From NCBI GenBank assembly GCA_031835245.1, contig JAVKOQ010000010.1, forward strand, positions 1-64,000: 64,000 nt of DNA, given 5' to 3'. Each line of letters starts with the position of its first letter. Positions within the stretch are counted from its first letter, which is position 1. Both the position numbers and the translations under genes were made by a program. The notes under the pieces are model-generated. The model worked only from the letters and a program-made list of their open reading frames with translations. It was not told where the DNA came from and made no database searches. The DNA is from Balamuthia mandrillaris (taxonomy: Eukaryota; Discosea; Longamoebia; Balamuthiidae). This document shows, piece after piece, positions 26,470-37,342 of the stretch.

Positions 26470-27821
26470 ATGAACGCGACGCGAGTACTAAGCTCCTCTT
26501 CCGCCGCCGGCAAAACCGGCGTGGTGCCAAACGGTGGTCACTTTGCTAGACGGCCTGTCTACTACTCATGTTCCTTGTCTTCATGGTTTCGCCTCCCGGA
26601 GCAAGGCATGTCCACCCACGAAGTGCTCTCACGAGCTTCCTGCTTTCGGACTCCATGGCGAAAGAGACTGTCCCGGCCTTCTTCTTCTTCCTCCTCTTCC
26701 TCTTCATTGCTGCCCAAACACCATATTATAGGGTCCGCTCATGTTACTCATCCTTTTCTCTGGCCCAAATATTATCCACAAGAGTGGCTTCGTTTCGTCC
26801 AAGAAGAACATACTCTCTACAAACTTGAGTTTCGAGAGGTATGTACCTTCTCGTTCTCGTTTCGCTTCTTGTTCTTCTTGTTCTTCTTCTTCTTCTTGTT
26901 CTTCTTCTTCTTCTTCTTCTTCTTCTTCTTCTTCTTCTTCTTCTTGTCCTTCGTTCTTCGTTCTTCTTCTTCTTTGTTTTAATGTAACCTTTCTTTTTCG
27001 CGTTCGCTACTGCTGAAACGAAAAGTTAGAAACAGGCAGAGTGCTGTTGGAATGCCCACTGAAACGGAAAGCCTATCGGCACCCAACGGCAGACCTGGTT
27101 GTGCTACACTTGGAGGATGAGGCGGCAACTGAACGTGATTTGCACAGAGTTGGCATTGACTTTGTTTCTGTTCCACTCACCCTCTCAGACCTGGAAAAGG
27201 ACCAAGTTTGTATTTATCCTTCTTCTGTTCTTCTTTTCTTCCTTCTTACCTTTTTTATTTCGTCTTGCTTTACTTCCGAACATCGCGTAAGAGCAGCAAC
27301 TAAGCTTTGACGGGCATTGGGTCAACTACAACCTCATTGAAACCTCGGCGCCAACATTGGAGCAGCAGCAACAAGAACAGCAAGTGCCTCACATTGCGTT
27401 TGGCCATCATCGCTTCCACATGGGAGAGAAAGGCTTCGCGAGGACCGAAAGAGAAGCGCTCCCGATGGGCATGTGCGGCGGCCCTGTTCTTAACTCTCGT
27501 TTGGAATGTGTTGGAGTGGTGGAGGGCGTCGTCAATCCGCCTCCCCCACTTGCGCGTGCGACGACTCGTGCTGGTCTGTTTTTAGGAGAGGAAGGAGGAA
27601 GCAGCGAAGAGAAAGAGGAGTTGTGGCGAATGTTGAATGACATCCAGGGAAACGCCGTTTACCTAACTTCCTCGCTTGTTGCGGAGTTTTTGGAGCGAGT
27701 GGAAGAGGAGTACGTGGCAACGATGACAAGCAACAAACAAGCAGAAGAAGTAACGGCGGAGGAGAAAGAGCGCAAAGCGAAAGAAAGAGCTGCTGCTGCT
27801 TGGAAGGACTTGATTCTTTGA
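26470..27821 (+). CDS. Trypsin-fold peptidase-like protein with Cys at the nucleophile position
   Basis: Three exons, 26470-26838, 27026-27205 and 27297-27821, give 357 codons in frame. The first 80 residues are Ser/Arg-rich with few acidic residues, like an organelle presequence. GSAHVTHPF provides a candidate catalytic His, PTADLVVLHL a candidate Asp (about residue 146), and LPMGMCGGPVL aligns with the GxSGGP box of chymotrypsin-fold proteases. There the nucleophile is Cys (about residue 243) instead of Ser. Strands ECVGVVEGVV follow, as in that fold. The C terminus is a Lys/Glu/Ala helix. Function is inferred from motifs only: it could be an active cysteine-type protease or an inactive relative. 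The first intron carries a (TTC)n tract. Confidence 0.65.
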
Positions 27822-27833
27822 AACAATTTCTCT

Positions 27834-27877
<44 letters not shown>

Positions 27878-27917
27878 TCCCTCTCAACGGATATTAGACA
27901 AATGTTACAAAGGAGGT

Positions 27918-28755
27918 TTAGTCGTCTAAAATACTCAAGATATCTCCAGCGACAGATAAACCAGCTACCGCGACATGACCCACTGCAGAGAGACCCGACC
28001 CAACTGATTTCCCCACTCCTTTCAACTTTATGCTGCAAAGACGGAATGAGAAGAAGAGTGAGAACAAAGAAGGAACAATGAAGTACGAGAGGAAGAACAA
28101 GAAGAGAAGTAGAACAAGAAGAAGAAGAGAACCCTGAGGAAGAACCGCGGGAGCGAGATTTGTGGTGAGAGCCAGAGAAACTGGGAGATGAATGTGGAGA
28201 ATAGCTGACACTTTGTGGCTGTTGTTGGTTATAGTGATAGGTCTCCTCCGCGGAACGGTTCGAGGAAAGGGTTTCATCTTGCGGGTCTCGTCCCCAGCCC
28301 GTTGGGAGCAACCGGAGGTAGACCTCTCCATGAGGGACGCCCTCGAGGGGGTACCAGCCGCCGTGCTCTTGGCCTCTGATGAGGAAGTTGAGTGAGATCC
28401 ACGTCTTACCCAAGCGGTCGTTCGACCCTATCATGTCCCAATCGAAGACCTTCAATTTGAGGCGTTGCTGTTCCGGAGGGTAGGGGAGCGTGAAGAAAAA
28501 GCTTTCCTCCCACCTTGGATTGAGCTTTTTTTGTGTTGTTTGTGTGAATACAGAAAGAGAAGCAACGAAAACGATGAAAGAGACAAGAGAAACGAGACGA
28601 AAGAGAAGAGAGGGTTAGGTTACCGTTTTTTTGATGGTTTTTGTTTTGAACTTGGTTTTGCCTACGGAGAGGCAAGCATAAGGGTCGGAGAGGCCGTTAC
28701 TGTCGCCGGCGATGAGGTTCCGTGCCTCCACTATAGTTACAACCAAATCTCCCAT
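27918..28755 (-). CDS. C2-domain protein
   Basis: The start at 28755 gives MGDLVVTIVEARNLIAGD, the first strands of a C2 domain, continuing with GLSDPYACLSVGKTKFKT. After an intron comes LNPRWEESFFFTLPYP and LKVFDWDMIGSNDRLGKT, which contain the Asp residues of Ca2+-binding loops one and three. A polar Ser/Gln-rich linker follows, then after another intron a small-residue hydrophobic tail (VGKSVGSGLSAVGHVAVAGL). C2 domains bind phospholipid, often with calcium; the tail may contact membrane. The 3' intron carries a (TTC)n stretch. The stop lies 97 bp from the protease stop, so the two genes converge. Confidence 0.75.
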
Positions 28756-29090
28756 TGTTCTGCTTGTTGAGGAGGCGAAGCAAAGTGTCTGTTTGTACCT
28801 ACACTTCCGAACTACAAGCACACACAACCGAACAACACCTGGTTTTGTATTACAAAGAAGATCGGGGGCTGTTATGCAAACTTTTCCTTCTCTTCCCTCT
28901 TCACATAAAATTCTATGTAACGGTGCCGGTTCACCTCCAAGAGGGTTACCCGTTGTGCAGCGACTAGTTTGTTAAATGAAACTTAACAGGCCTTTTGGCT
29001 CGCCGTTCAACCGTGGCTGTCCGTTTTGGTGAGGACTGGGAGGGGCACAAGCCTCACAGAAGGCCGGGATCAATACAGATGTGCCACTTA

Positions 29091-29183
29091 CCATCCTTCT
29101 TGGGTACGTATAGTGAGCAGAGGGAATGGACCTGTCATGTGAACGCTTGAGAGGTAATACCCTTCCTCCCATGTTGGATTCAG
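29091..29183 (-). pseudogene. Orphan C2-like exon
   Basis: A 31-codon minus-strand stretch reads LNPTWEEGYYLSSVHM and then LLTIRTQEG, close to the second exon of the neighbouring C2 gene (LNPRWEESFFF). An AG precedes it and a perfect GTAAGT donor follows. No flanking exon that would complete a C2 domain is visible in this 570-bp gap. It is probably a remnant of a duplicated C2 gene, or an alternative upstream exon of the gene at 27918-28755. The rest of 28756-29325 holds nothing else I can support. Confidence 0.4.
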
Positions 29184-29325
29184 CTCTAAAAGTTAGAAAC
29201 TGGGAAGGGTACAACAAGGCTAGTGCAATGAAAAGAAAAAAAAAATGAAAAAAAGAACACCTGGTTTTGTTCTTTTAAGATAGTCAATGAAAAGGTATCT
29301 TAAGCAACTGGACCACAACAACTTA

Positions 29326-30423
29326 CTAGTCTTGATTCAGGTTAAAGGAGCACGTTAAAGTTGGCGTGGTGGAGATGAGAAGGTTGAAATAATAGTCCTT
29401 TCCGTTCTGAGTGGCTGGAAGACGAATCTGAAAACACCGAAATCGAAAGGAGGAATGAGCAACGGCCCCAAAAAAAGTAAAGTGGAAAGGCACGAAGAAC
29501 AATAATACCTTTTTGAGTTCGCAATAACGTCTCAGCAACGTTACCATTTCTCGTTCTACCTGCTTCAAATTCATTTTCTTGTAACCATTCTGTTCCGGTT
29601 GCTGCCTCATTGCTTCATAATTTTCTTCATCGTCTTCATGTTGTTCTTCTTGTTCTTGTTCTTGTTCTTCTTCTTCTTCTTCTTCTTCTTCTTCTTGTTC
29701 GTTTTCTTCTTCTTCTTCTTCTTCTTCTTCTTCTTCTTCGTCTGCTTGTTCGTGTTCGTCTTCGTACGAATTGTACAGTAATATAGCTTCGATAAAAGCC
29801 TGCTTCTCGCGCTTTCTTCTGAAACACATGTCCAATGCTTATTTAACGCAATAGCACCTAAGCGTTGCCACTGGATACATGTGTAACAAGTCCAAGTCCA
29901 AGTCTTCATCCTCCTTGAGATGTACCCAGGGAACATATTGGACAGCATAGTCCTTCCCATCCCATGGGTAGTGCTTGTTGTTCGCAAGCTTAAGGCATAG
30001 GTGACGGAAAGCAGCCAGCACATAGGCCTCCTTCTCGTCTCTGCCTCGCCCATAGCTAACTGTTAGTCCCTCTCTCTCATACAATAGCCATACAGGTAGG
30101 GCAGCGGCGTTTGGTGTAAACGTTCCACTAAGGGGTACTCCATTTCTGCCTAGCCTTGATTTCCAACGCCAAAAAGGGTTAGTTGAGCCAAGCGGCGTAA
30201 TAATCGCTCGTTCTTTTCGCTCCAGAAATTTTTGTTTTGAGCATAGATATTTTTGGCGGGAAATCAACCGGGTCGTCAGGGAAAATTGGTAGAGTCGAGC
30301 ATAGTCGACTTTTAAAAATTCGCAGAAATATTTGTTGTTGAAAAATCCAAATAATTTTCTTTTCTTGTTGCCGTTCAACCGCGAAGTTGTCGCGTCGACA
30401 AAAAGAAAGAAACAAAACGTCAA
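29326..30423 (-). CDS. Possible dsRNA-binding-fold protein, probably organellar
   Basis: The frame from 30423 has a basic, aromatic N terminus and then a segment PLSGTFTPNAAALPVWLLYE followed by GRGRDEKEAYVLAAFRHLCL. The latter resembles the last strand and final helix of a double-stranded-RNA-binding domain (x-Gly-x-Gly-x-x-Lys-x-x-Ala ... Ala-Ala). Further exons encode an Arg/Lys helix, a run of about 40 mostly Glu residues made by a (TTC)n tract at 29636-29745, and a short C terminus ending at 29326. The Glu run lies in frame, so here the low-complexity tract is exonic. The family assignment is tentative; a mitochondrial ribosomal protein is an alternative. Introns were placed near 29830-29868 and 29425-29510. 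Confidence 0.45.
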
Positions 30424-30591
30424 AAAAAAATTCGCGAGGTAGCATTGGGAGTATCACGATAACCAACCAAACCCCCCCACAAAGCGGTGAAGGTGTGGTG
30501 GGAGGCTTTTTTTTTTGCGAGTGTACTACCGAAAACGTAGCGAAAACAGTAGCGGTGGTAGTAGAAGAAGAAGCAGCTGGTGGTGGTAGCG

Positions 30592-32974
30592 ATGGGGCTT
30601 GGGGTGTCTCGCACGCGTTCCCACTCGGTGGGTTGCCCCTCACTCCCTGATTTGTCGCCTACGTCCTCCCCTTCTGCTGTTGGCGCCTCCCCTATCGCCT
30701 TGTATGCCAGGAGAGCCTCTACGGACCGTGGAAACTCCCCTTCCCCCCCTGCCATCTCTGCTCTCTCGTTTGATGACCATGGTTTTAATCTCTCTTCTCT
30801 TGGCTTGTTGGTCCTCTTCTACATTCTTGTTCTCCTTGTTCTTTTTCTTTTCCTTTCTTGTTATTCTTGTTCTTGTTCTTGTTCTTGTTCTTGTTCTTGT
30901 TCTTGTTCTTGTTCTCCTTCTTCATTCTTCATTCTTCATTCTTCATTCTTCATTCTTCATTCTTCATTCTTCTTCTTGTTCTTGTTCTTGTTCTTGTTCT
31001 TGTTCTTCTTGTTCTTCTTCTTCTTCTTCTTCTTCTCTTCCGTGACCGCTTCTTCTGCTCTTGCTCTTCATCCTCCTCTGTTATGTAAGATAAAGCTTGG
31101 GTTAACATATATTTTGGATTAAATAAAGGACAAGAGACAACTACAATACCAACCGTGCTAACTTGGAACCAAGGAGGAGGAAGGGTATCCGTCATTGGCA
31201 CGTGGGACGGATGGCAGTCCCCCATTCCGCTTACTAGGAGCGTCAATGACTTTGTAACAATACTGGAACTACCACCCGGCCTCCACCAGTATTTTATCCT
31301 TTCTCCCTTATTCCTCAGTCATTCTTCTTTTTTCTCTCCTCTTTTCCTTCTTCTATATTTCCTTTCTTTGTTCTTTTCGTTTTCTTTCTTTTTTCCTTTT
31401 TCCCTCCCTTAACGTGTTTTTGTGGCGGGCAGGTATGCGTTTTTGGTGGATGGACAAAGGGTACATGCCCCCGACCAACCCATTGCTGCCAATCTGGAAG
31501 GCAGTCTCAACAACTGTATAGAAGTCAAACCCTTTTCTCTTGACACCGATATCACAGGTAAAGTTTACACGAAATAATATACAGAAGAGAGCAAAGTTAT
31601 TTACGCTTTTTATTAAAACGTTTAAAATGAACAGAAAGAGAATCACCACCAGGCAGTTATTCACAAGAGATCCCACGCGAGTTTTGCAAAGCAGACCGCA
31701 AGAAAAAGACAAACCGCAACAACGGCAGGAGCAGTCCCCTCTCTCGCAACCGCTTACGCTCCTTCCGACTTCAAACTAACAATAATGCCAACAGCAACAA
31801 TTGCACAAATTCCCCAACGACAAGCATAAGCAAAAACAACATCACTATTAACCAAACGACTGCCGTTGAAGATTTGGCGATAGAGTCGATGGGCTATCAA
31901 AAAGTGGATGATATGATGGAGGACGGAACGCTCGGCTTATTTGAAATCGAGTTGGAAGCAGCCGAGACAGGATTCAGCGTGAGCGACGATAGCGAATCTC
32001 CTTCTTCGCCATTGATGATGATGGATATTCATCGCAATGTTGAAGAAGGTTTAACAACCGGAATGATGGTGGCGAATCACAATGACATCGCAAACAACGA
32101 CAATAATGATCAAGCCATCGACAACGTGGGTGTTGATGTCGGTGAATTGGCTATAGATGACATTGAAACAGGCGAAGCCTGGTCTCCTCGTTTTGCATCA
32201 CCGCCACTGTTTTCTGCTCTACCCTTTGCATCTCCTTCTTCCGCCCCTTCCACTCCCGCCACTTCCATGGCCACTCCTCTTCCTCCAGCCTACATCACAC
32301 CCTCGCTTGCTTTGCCTCCTACCTCACCCCTGCCTCCTTCGTCTTCATCTTCGTCATCGTCTTCTTCTTCCTCAACTACAACAATAATGTTGACACCTGT
32401 TTCTTCTCCCAATAACAACACCATTCTAGTTCCTCCTCCTCTGCGTTTGCCCCCGTTGCAATCTTCGTCTATTGAAGGAGGAACCGTCATAGAGTTTCTC
32501 TCCATGAAACGCCGTCCACCTCGCATTCCAATCATGCTCAAAGAACCTCCTTCTGTTCCTCGCCACCTCATCCGAAGTGTTCTCAACAACACTTCTTCTC
32601 CTCCGTCATCTTCCTCCTCTTCCTCCAGCCATTACCCTCATCACTTTCCTCCTTATCTTCAACATCAAGAAGACGACAAAGATGCATCGGTGGTGCCACA
32701 ACCGCAACACGTCGTTCTGAATCATTTATACCGGAAAACGTACAAGGAGGAGAATCCTCGTTCTACTTTTGGCGGAGGCGGCGTTGGCGCTGTTGGCGGC
32801 GGCTTGTTCTTTTGGTTGGGAGGGGAGAGAGATTCTCATCACCACCACAGCAATAGCGATGATATGGCGATGGTGATGGGATTGGCCGTTACCACTCGCT
32901 ACAGAGACAGGTTCGTTACGACGGTGTTTTATAAGCCTAAACCGGTGAGGAAAGGACGTACCCTCAGCGTTTAA
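30592..32974 (+). CDS. AMPK/SNF1 beta subunit with a large insert
   Basis: Exons 30592-30781, 31129-31288, 31433-31557 and 31635-32974 give 604 codons in frame. The N terminus MGLGVS fits the N-myristoylation signal (Met-Gly-x-x-x-Ser) known for AMPK beta. Residues about 70-150 form a glycogen-binding CBM48 domain (TWNQGGGRVSVIGTWDGW, HQYAFLVDG). The C-terminal beta-subunit domain starts with SPPGSYSQEIPREF at about residue 160. It is then interrupted by about 290 residues of Asn/Ser/Pro/acidic sequence before resuming with PPSVPRHLIRSVLNN, HVVLNHLYRK and TTRYRDRFVTTVFYKP. The beta subunit scaffolds the alpha and gamma chains of the energy-sensing kinase. It starts 168 bp from the divergent gene at 29326-30423. 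Confidence 0.92.
30838..31040. repeat. (TTCTTG)n and (TTCATTC)n array in AMPK beta intron
   Basis: The first intron of the AMPK beta gene (30782-31128) is mostly TTCTTG units, then about eight TTCATTC heptamers (about 30916-30970), then TTCTTG and TTC again. It is pyrimidine-rich on the sense strand. Confidence 0.9.
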
Positions 32975-33220
32975 GTTCGTTGGGGAAAGAAGGCTCTGCT
33001 TCCCTGTATCTTCTTGTAATTTTTCCTTTTTTTTTTTTTATTTTGGTTTTGTTCTTTTTTTTTAAAAAAAAGAATTCTATAGTTGTGTTGTCTTTTGTTG
33101 CTTTAAGTCCTTTAAAACACCGGGCAGTTTAAATTCTTAACAAGTGGTAAAGTATTAAGTATAAAGCTATTTACTGTATGTACATACATTAGCAAAAAAA
33201 GCATGGCAGGGGAGTATGTG
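32975..33220. other. Convergent spacer, AMPK beta/ankyrin gene
   Basis: AT-rich with long T and A runs near 33027-33070. It holds the 3' ends of two convergent genes; no coding sequence is seen. Confidence 0.6.
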
Positions 33221-34894
33221 CTATGCACGGATCAGAGTTTCGTGCGGCCGTCTCGTCGTACTATTCGAGCTTTTGTTGCTGCTGTTGTTGTTGGGGGCAG
33301 AAGGATGAGGAGGAGAAGAATGGTGATGATGACCCGCATGGAGATGACGGCCAGGGTGGTGATGTTGGTGCTTTTGTGGTGGTAACGATGTTGACAGCGG
33401 TGAATAGGGTGGCGAGATTGGTGGTGCCCTCGTGGAAGGAGTGGTGGGGGGTCGTTGTTGCGGTGTACTTCGTGTTTGGTCACTGTTAACAGGAGCAGAA
33501 GGGGATGGGGATGGAAAAGAAGGAAGCTGATGAGGGGCTGCTGTTGAGGATGACGGTGGAGGGTCAAACGCTTTATCACGAGGACGGTGCGTGGGTGATG
33601 AAACGACTTGTGCGTGAGGTAATATTGATATTCTCTCTTGTGGTGTTGGTTTCAACGAAAATGCAATTGCAGAGGGTGAAGGCGTCGGTGGCGATAATGA
33701 GGGAGGTGGAGGATTGAGGACAGAAAAATCTGTGTTCGTTGTGGGGATTGTTGTTGTTGGTGTTAAAGAGGAGCTTGTTTTTGTTGTTACTTGCGTTTTT
33801 GTTGTTGAATCGTCTACAGCTGCATAAAGCTTCTCGTGGCAGATGGTGGTCGAAGCTACTTCTCCTTCTTTCCCCATCAGTTCCTCTGATCCTTCAACCT
33901 CTTTCATTTGGGCTTGACGGTTTGATGAAAGAGGACCGGTTTGTGCCACCTCTCGTTCTTCGTTTTGTGCTTCATTGCATGTTGCCACTGCGCCTACATC
34001 AGAAACAGAGGACGAAGGAGGAGACGGAGATGAAGTGTTGCGTGGAAGAGCAATTTCCACATGATGACGTTCTGGCGAGCTGACGGTCCTCCTCCGCTTC
34101 GAAGGAAAGAAACAGGGCGAAGGAGCCGAGGCTGCATCTTCGATGCCGCTTGAGAACGACGAAGTGCTGCTAGAAGAAGAGCAAGAATAGGAAGACGTGA
34201 GACAAGGTCTCACACCACCGCCAACAGCACAACCGCCATTCATGAAGTAATGCTGTTCCATGCGTGCCACACGAGAGAGCACCATCCTTTGCAACGCCCC
34301 GTTATGTGCTTTGCTTCCAAGCACCACACCCAGGGGAGAACAACACGAAGAAGAGGAGGTCCTCCTGCGAGCCACCCCGGCTCCTCCGTTTCCACCACCA
34401 CCACCAATGAAAACCTCTTTGGTGAGCAGAGCTCCGTGGTCCATCAGCACTTCAGCGCACTCCAGGAGCTCGTGGGTGAGGGCCAGGTAGAGAGGGGTGA
34501 AGCCCTCCTCGGTGGTGTAGTTCGGGTCGGCCCCTTTGAAAAGGAAGCGGCGGAGGTCCGAGGGGTTGTCCTCCAGCACGCTCATCACCAGGAATCGGCC
34601 AAAGTAGGCGGCCGGGTCTCTGCCTTGGGCGGCGACCACGGTGGGGTCCTCCTCAATGGAGCGTTGGGTGGACTGGAATATGCGATGTCGTTTTCTCTTC
34701 TTTGATTGACCCCGAGGAGGGGAAGCTGTGGAGGACACGTTATCCGAAGAAGGTATTGGCTCATCGTACGTTGAGGTGGTGGTAGTAGTGGCGGTGTCGT
34801 TGCTGCAACCCCACCAATAAACCTTTTCTCCTTCCTCACAGGTGGTGGCTCCTGGCAGGAAAGAGCGCTTCAAAAAGTCTATTGCAGCTTTCAT
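33221..34894 (-). CDS. Ankyrin-repeat protein with Ser/Pro-rich tail
   Basis: A single exon of 557 codons with no intron, unusual among its neighbours. A basic cluster (SKKRKRHR) near residue 65 may be a nuclear signal. Residues about 90-155 contain one or two ankyrin repeats: LRRFLFKGADPNYTTEEGFT then PLYLALTHELLECAEVLMDH and GALLT. A Gly-rich loop and a further degenerate repeat follow. The last about 300 residues are low-complexity Ser, Thr, Pro and His and are probably disordered. No enzyme domain is visible, so the role is likely protein binding. It starts 291 bp from the 3' end of the formin gene, transcribed the same way. Confidence 0.75.
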   Translation of the reverse strand: MKAAIDFLKRSFLPGATTCEEGEKVYWWGCSNDTATTTTTSTYDEPIPSSDNVSSTASPPRGQSKKRKRHRIFQSTQRSIEEDPTVVAAQGRDPAAYFGRFLVMSVLEDNPSDLRRFLFKGADPNYTTEEGFTPLYLALTHELLECAEVLMDHGALLTKEVFIGGGGGNGGAGVARRRTSSSSCCSPLGVVLGSKAHNGALQRMVLSRVARMEQHYFMNGGCAVGGGVRPCLTSSYSCSSSSSTSSFSSGIEDAASAPSPCFFPSKRRRTVSSPERHHVEIALPRNTSSPSPPSSSVSDVGAVATCNEAQNEEREVAQTGPLSSNRQAQMKEVEGSEELMGKEGEVASTTICHEKLYAAVDDSTTKTQVTTKTSSSLTPTTTIPTTNTDFSVLNPPPPSLSPPTPSPSAIAFSLKPTPQERISILPHAQVVSSPTHRPRDKAFDPPPSSSTAAPHQLPSFPSPSPSAPVNSDQTRSTPQQRPPTTPSTRAPPISPPYSPLSTSLPPQKHQHHHPGRHLHAGHHHHSSPPHPSAPNNNSSNKSSNSTTRRPHETLIRA

Positions 34895-35185
34895 TTTTTT
34901 TTGTTTTTTTGTTTTTTTGGACCCACCAAAGCCTTGTTTTAACTCATCCGCAAGTTAGCCAAACCAGTCAGTCACTAGCAGCAGCAGCAAGAACCTTTGG
35001 CCGCCTCCCACTTGATCCAAGAGCCTGCTTGCGAAGGGTAAACCTTTTCCTTCCTTCTCTCTGTCTACAAAAATTGTAATGTATGACGTCATCACAAGGA
35101 ATGACGTCAGTCGAAATCTACGAGGAGTCATTTTTTCATACTTAAATTTTTTGTGTACAAATTTTCTTTATTTAAATTATTTTTT

Positions 35186-36344
35186 TTAGGGCTCAGACAC
35201 TTCCACCGCTTGCGGACCGTTCTCGGCGTTGGATGAAGCAGTCCCCTCTTCCTGGGAAGGAATGGTAGCAGGAGGTAAAGGCTCTTGGGGAGGGTTGAGC
35301 TTGCCTCGAAGGCCCAAAGCCGGACCACGATAAGGCGAATGAGAAGCCACATTCAGAGTGGAGCTGCGTCCTCGTCTTGCCATCATTTCCAGGTTGGCGT
35401 TGTTGCAGCAGCTCTCGTCCGTTCGTTTGGCAGCTTCTTTCATTCGGGCCTCTATATAAGCCATGTTCGCAGCATTGACCTGAGCCATGATGCTTCCTGT
35501 CCTCTTTCGGAGCTGTTGGATAGATCCATCAGCGCCACCTCCGTTGAGACTTGCTCCGCCACTTTCACTTGCCCCTCCTCTTGGAGATTTCTGCACGCTT
35601 GCTTTGTTCTGTGCCTTGGTTCTTGGCTCCGGGCTGGCTGGGGCGGAAGAAGACAATGCGGAAACAGAAAGAACAGCCAATGATTGGCGTCTCTGCTGGT
35701 GCAATTCCGTTCGTCGGTTTCTAAAGAGAGCACCGCTCGCAAGTTGGTTCATGATCTCTTCTGGAGGAGAAGTTCCCACTTCGTTATTGTTGTGGCCAGC
35801 TTCATGTTGATGACTACTATTGCCAAGACCCAACCAACGAGAGAACGTGGAGGCAGTAGAGTTGCTTTCTTTCTTTTGTTGTTCGCTTTCTTCTCGTTTT
35901 TGTCGTTGAATGTTTTCGTAGTGAGCCCTATCAAAGTTGGCCATGAAGCTGGACAACACCCGGAAAAGCTTGGTGGGAGTGGTCTTCTGTTGCGGCTCTG
36001 CCAAAGCTTCAGCCAAAGCAGCAAATTCCTCTTCCAATGCAATCGATCCAGTTTTGAGCTCTTCCACGGATGTTCTGTTGTTGTTGACAAACTCGCCCAT
36101 CACCGAATAAAACCGATCCTTGTTTTCTGTTTGTTGGTTGTTGTTGCTGCCAGTTTCTTCTTTGTGGTTTTCTTCGGGTGTAGACTCTTTGCTTTCGTTT
36201 TCTTCTTGTTCGTTGGTGTCGGTGTTGTTGGGAATGAGTTTGAGTTCTTGTTCGATGTGATGGATGCCCTCTACCAACTTCTTCACTCCTTCCCGCAGAG
36301 AACATAACACAACTGGTGAAAAAAGAGACAATATTGAGCAAGTG

Positions 36345-36382
<38 letters not shown>

Positions 36383-36631
36383 GAGTGCGAGAGAGAGAGA
36401 AAGGGAGAGAAGCAGAGAAAACATAGAACAAAGAAAGTACCTCGTGAAGCAGGTTCTACATGAGAAAGCTCTTGCGAAAAGTCCAACAGATTCTCATGTT
36501 TAGTGGCCACAGCATTCGCCAAGAAATGAGTCAACGTTATTTGTCCATCTGATGACTGTTATAAGTGGTTTTGTTTAGTTTCATATATTATGTCACTCCT
36601 TCTCGTCTCATCTCATCTTCTGTCGTCTCTA

Positions 36632-36680
<49 letters not shown>

Positions 36681-37305
36681 CTTGACCTTAACTTACCTTC
36701 AAGTCAGCAAGTTTGCTCAAAGCATTGAGCTTAAAGCCGGAGGCTTGGCCACGATAACTGCCTGCGTTGAGATAATTACCAATAGCGAGTATCACTCCGA
36801 AGATTCCTTTGAGCTTGTGACTCTGCTCCACTTCTCTTATGGCTGTTCGCACTGTCTCAACGTCCTGTTGTTTTTCGTTTCGTTCAGAAAAAGAGGAACC
36901 TTCGGAGAACAAAAAAGAAATAAAGGAAGCAAGAAGAAGAAGGACGAATGTATACAAACCGGTTGAACATTAGAATACAGTTCCGCAAACTCAAGCTTGA
37001 ACTTCAGAGCCACAAGCCGCTGCTCCAGTCGAGGAACGTTTCTAATCGCCCAAAAGTACTGCTCCAATGCGCCCAAACGAGACCTGTCTTTCTCCGGAAA
37101 CGCTTCGATTCTGTCCAAGTCTTCTGGGGAAGGCACAAAGTCCATCAAACCGGTGACAACATCTCCTGTAAGGATGTCTTCGTCGAGTTGGAGCAAAGCG
37201 TTGAGTAACTCTTCGTTGCTTTTTCCCAACTTTGAAAGAAAGATTGCTATAACGATACATAGAATGTTAAAATAGAGGAGGAGCGAGAAAGCGAAGAGAG
37301 AAGCG

Positions 37306-37342
<37 letters not shown>

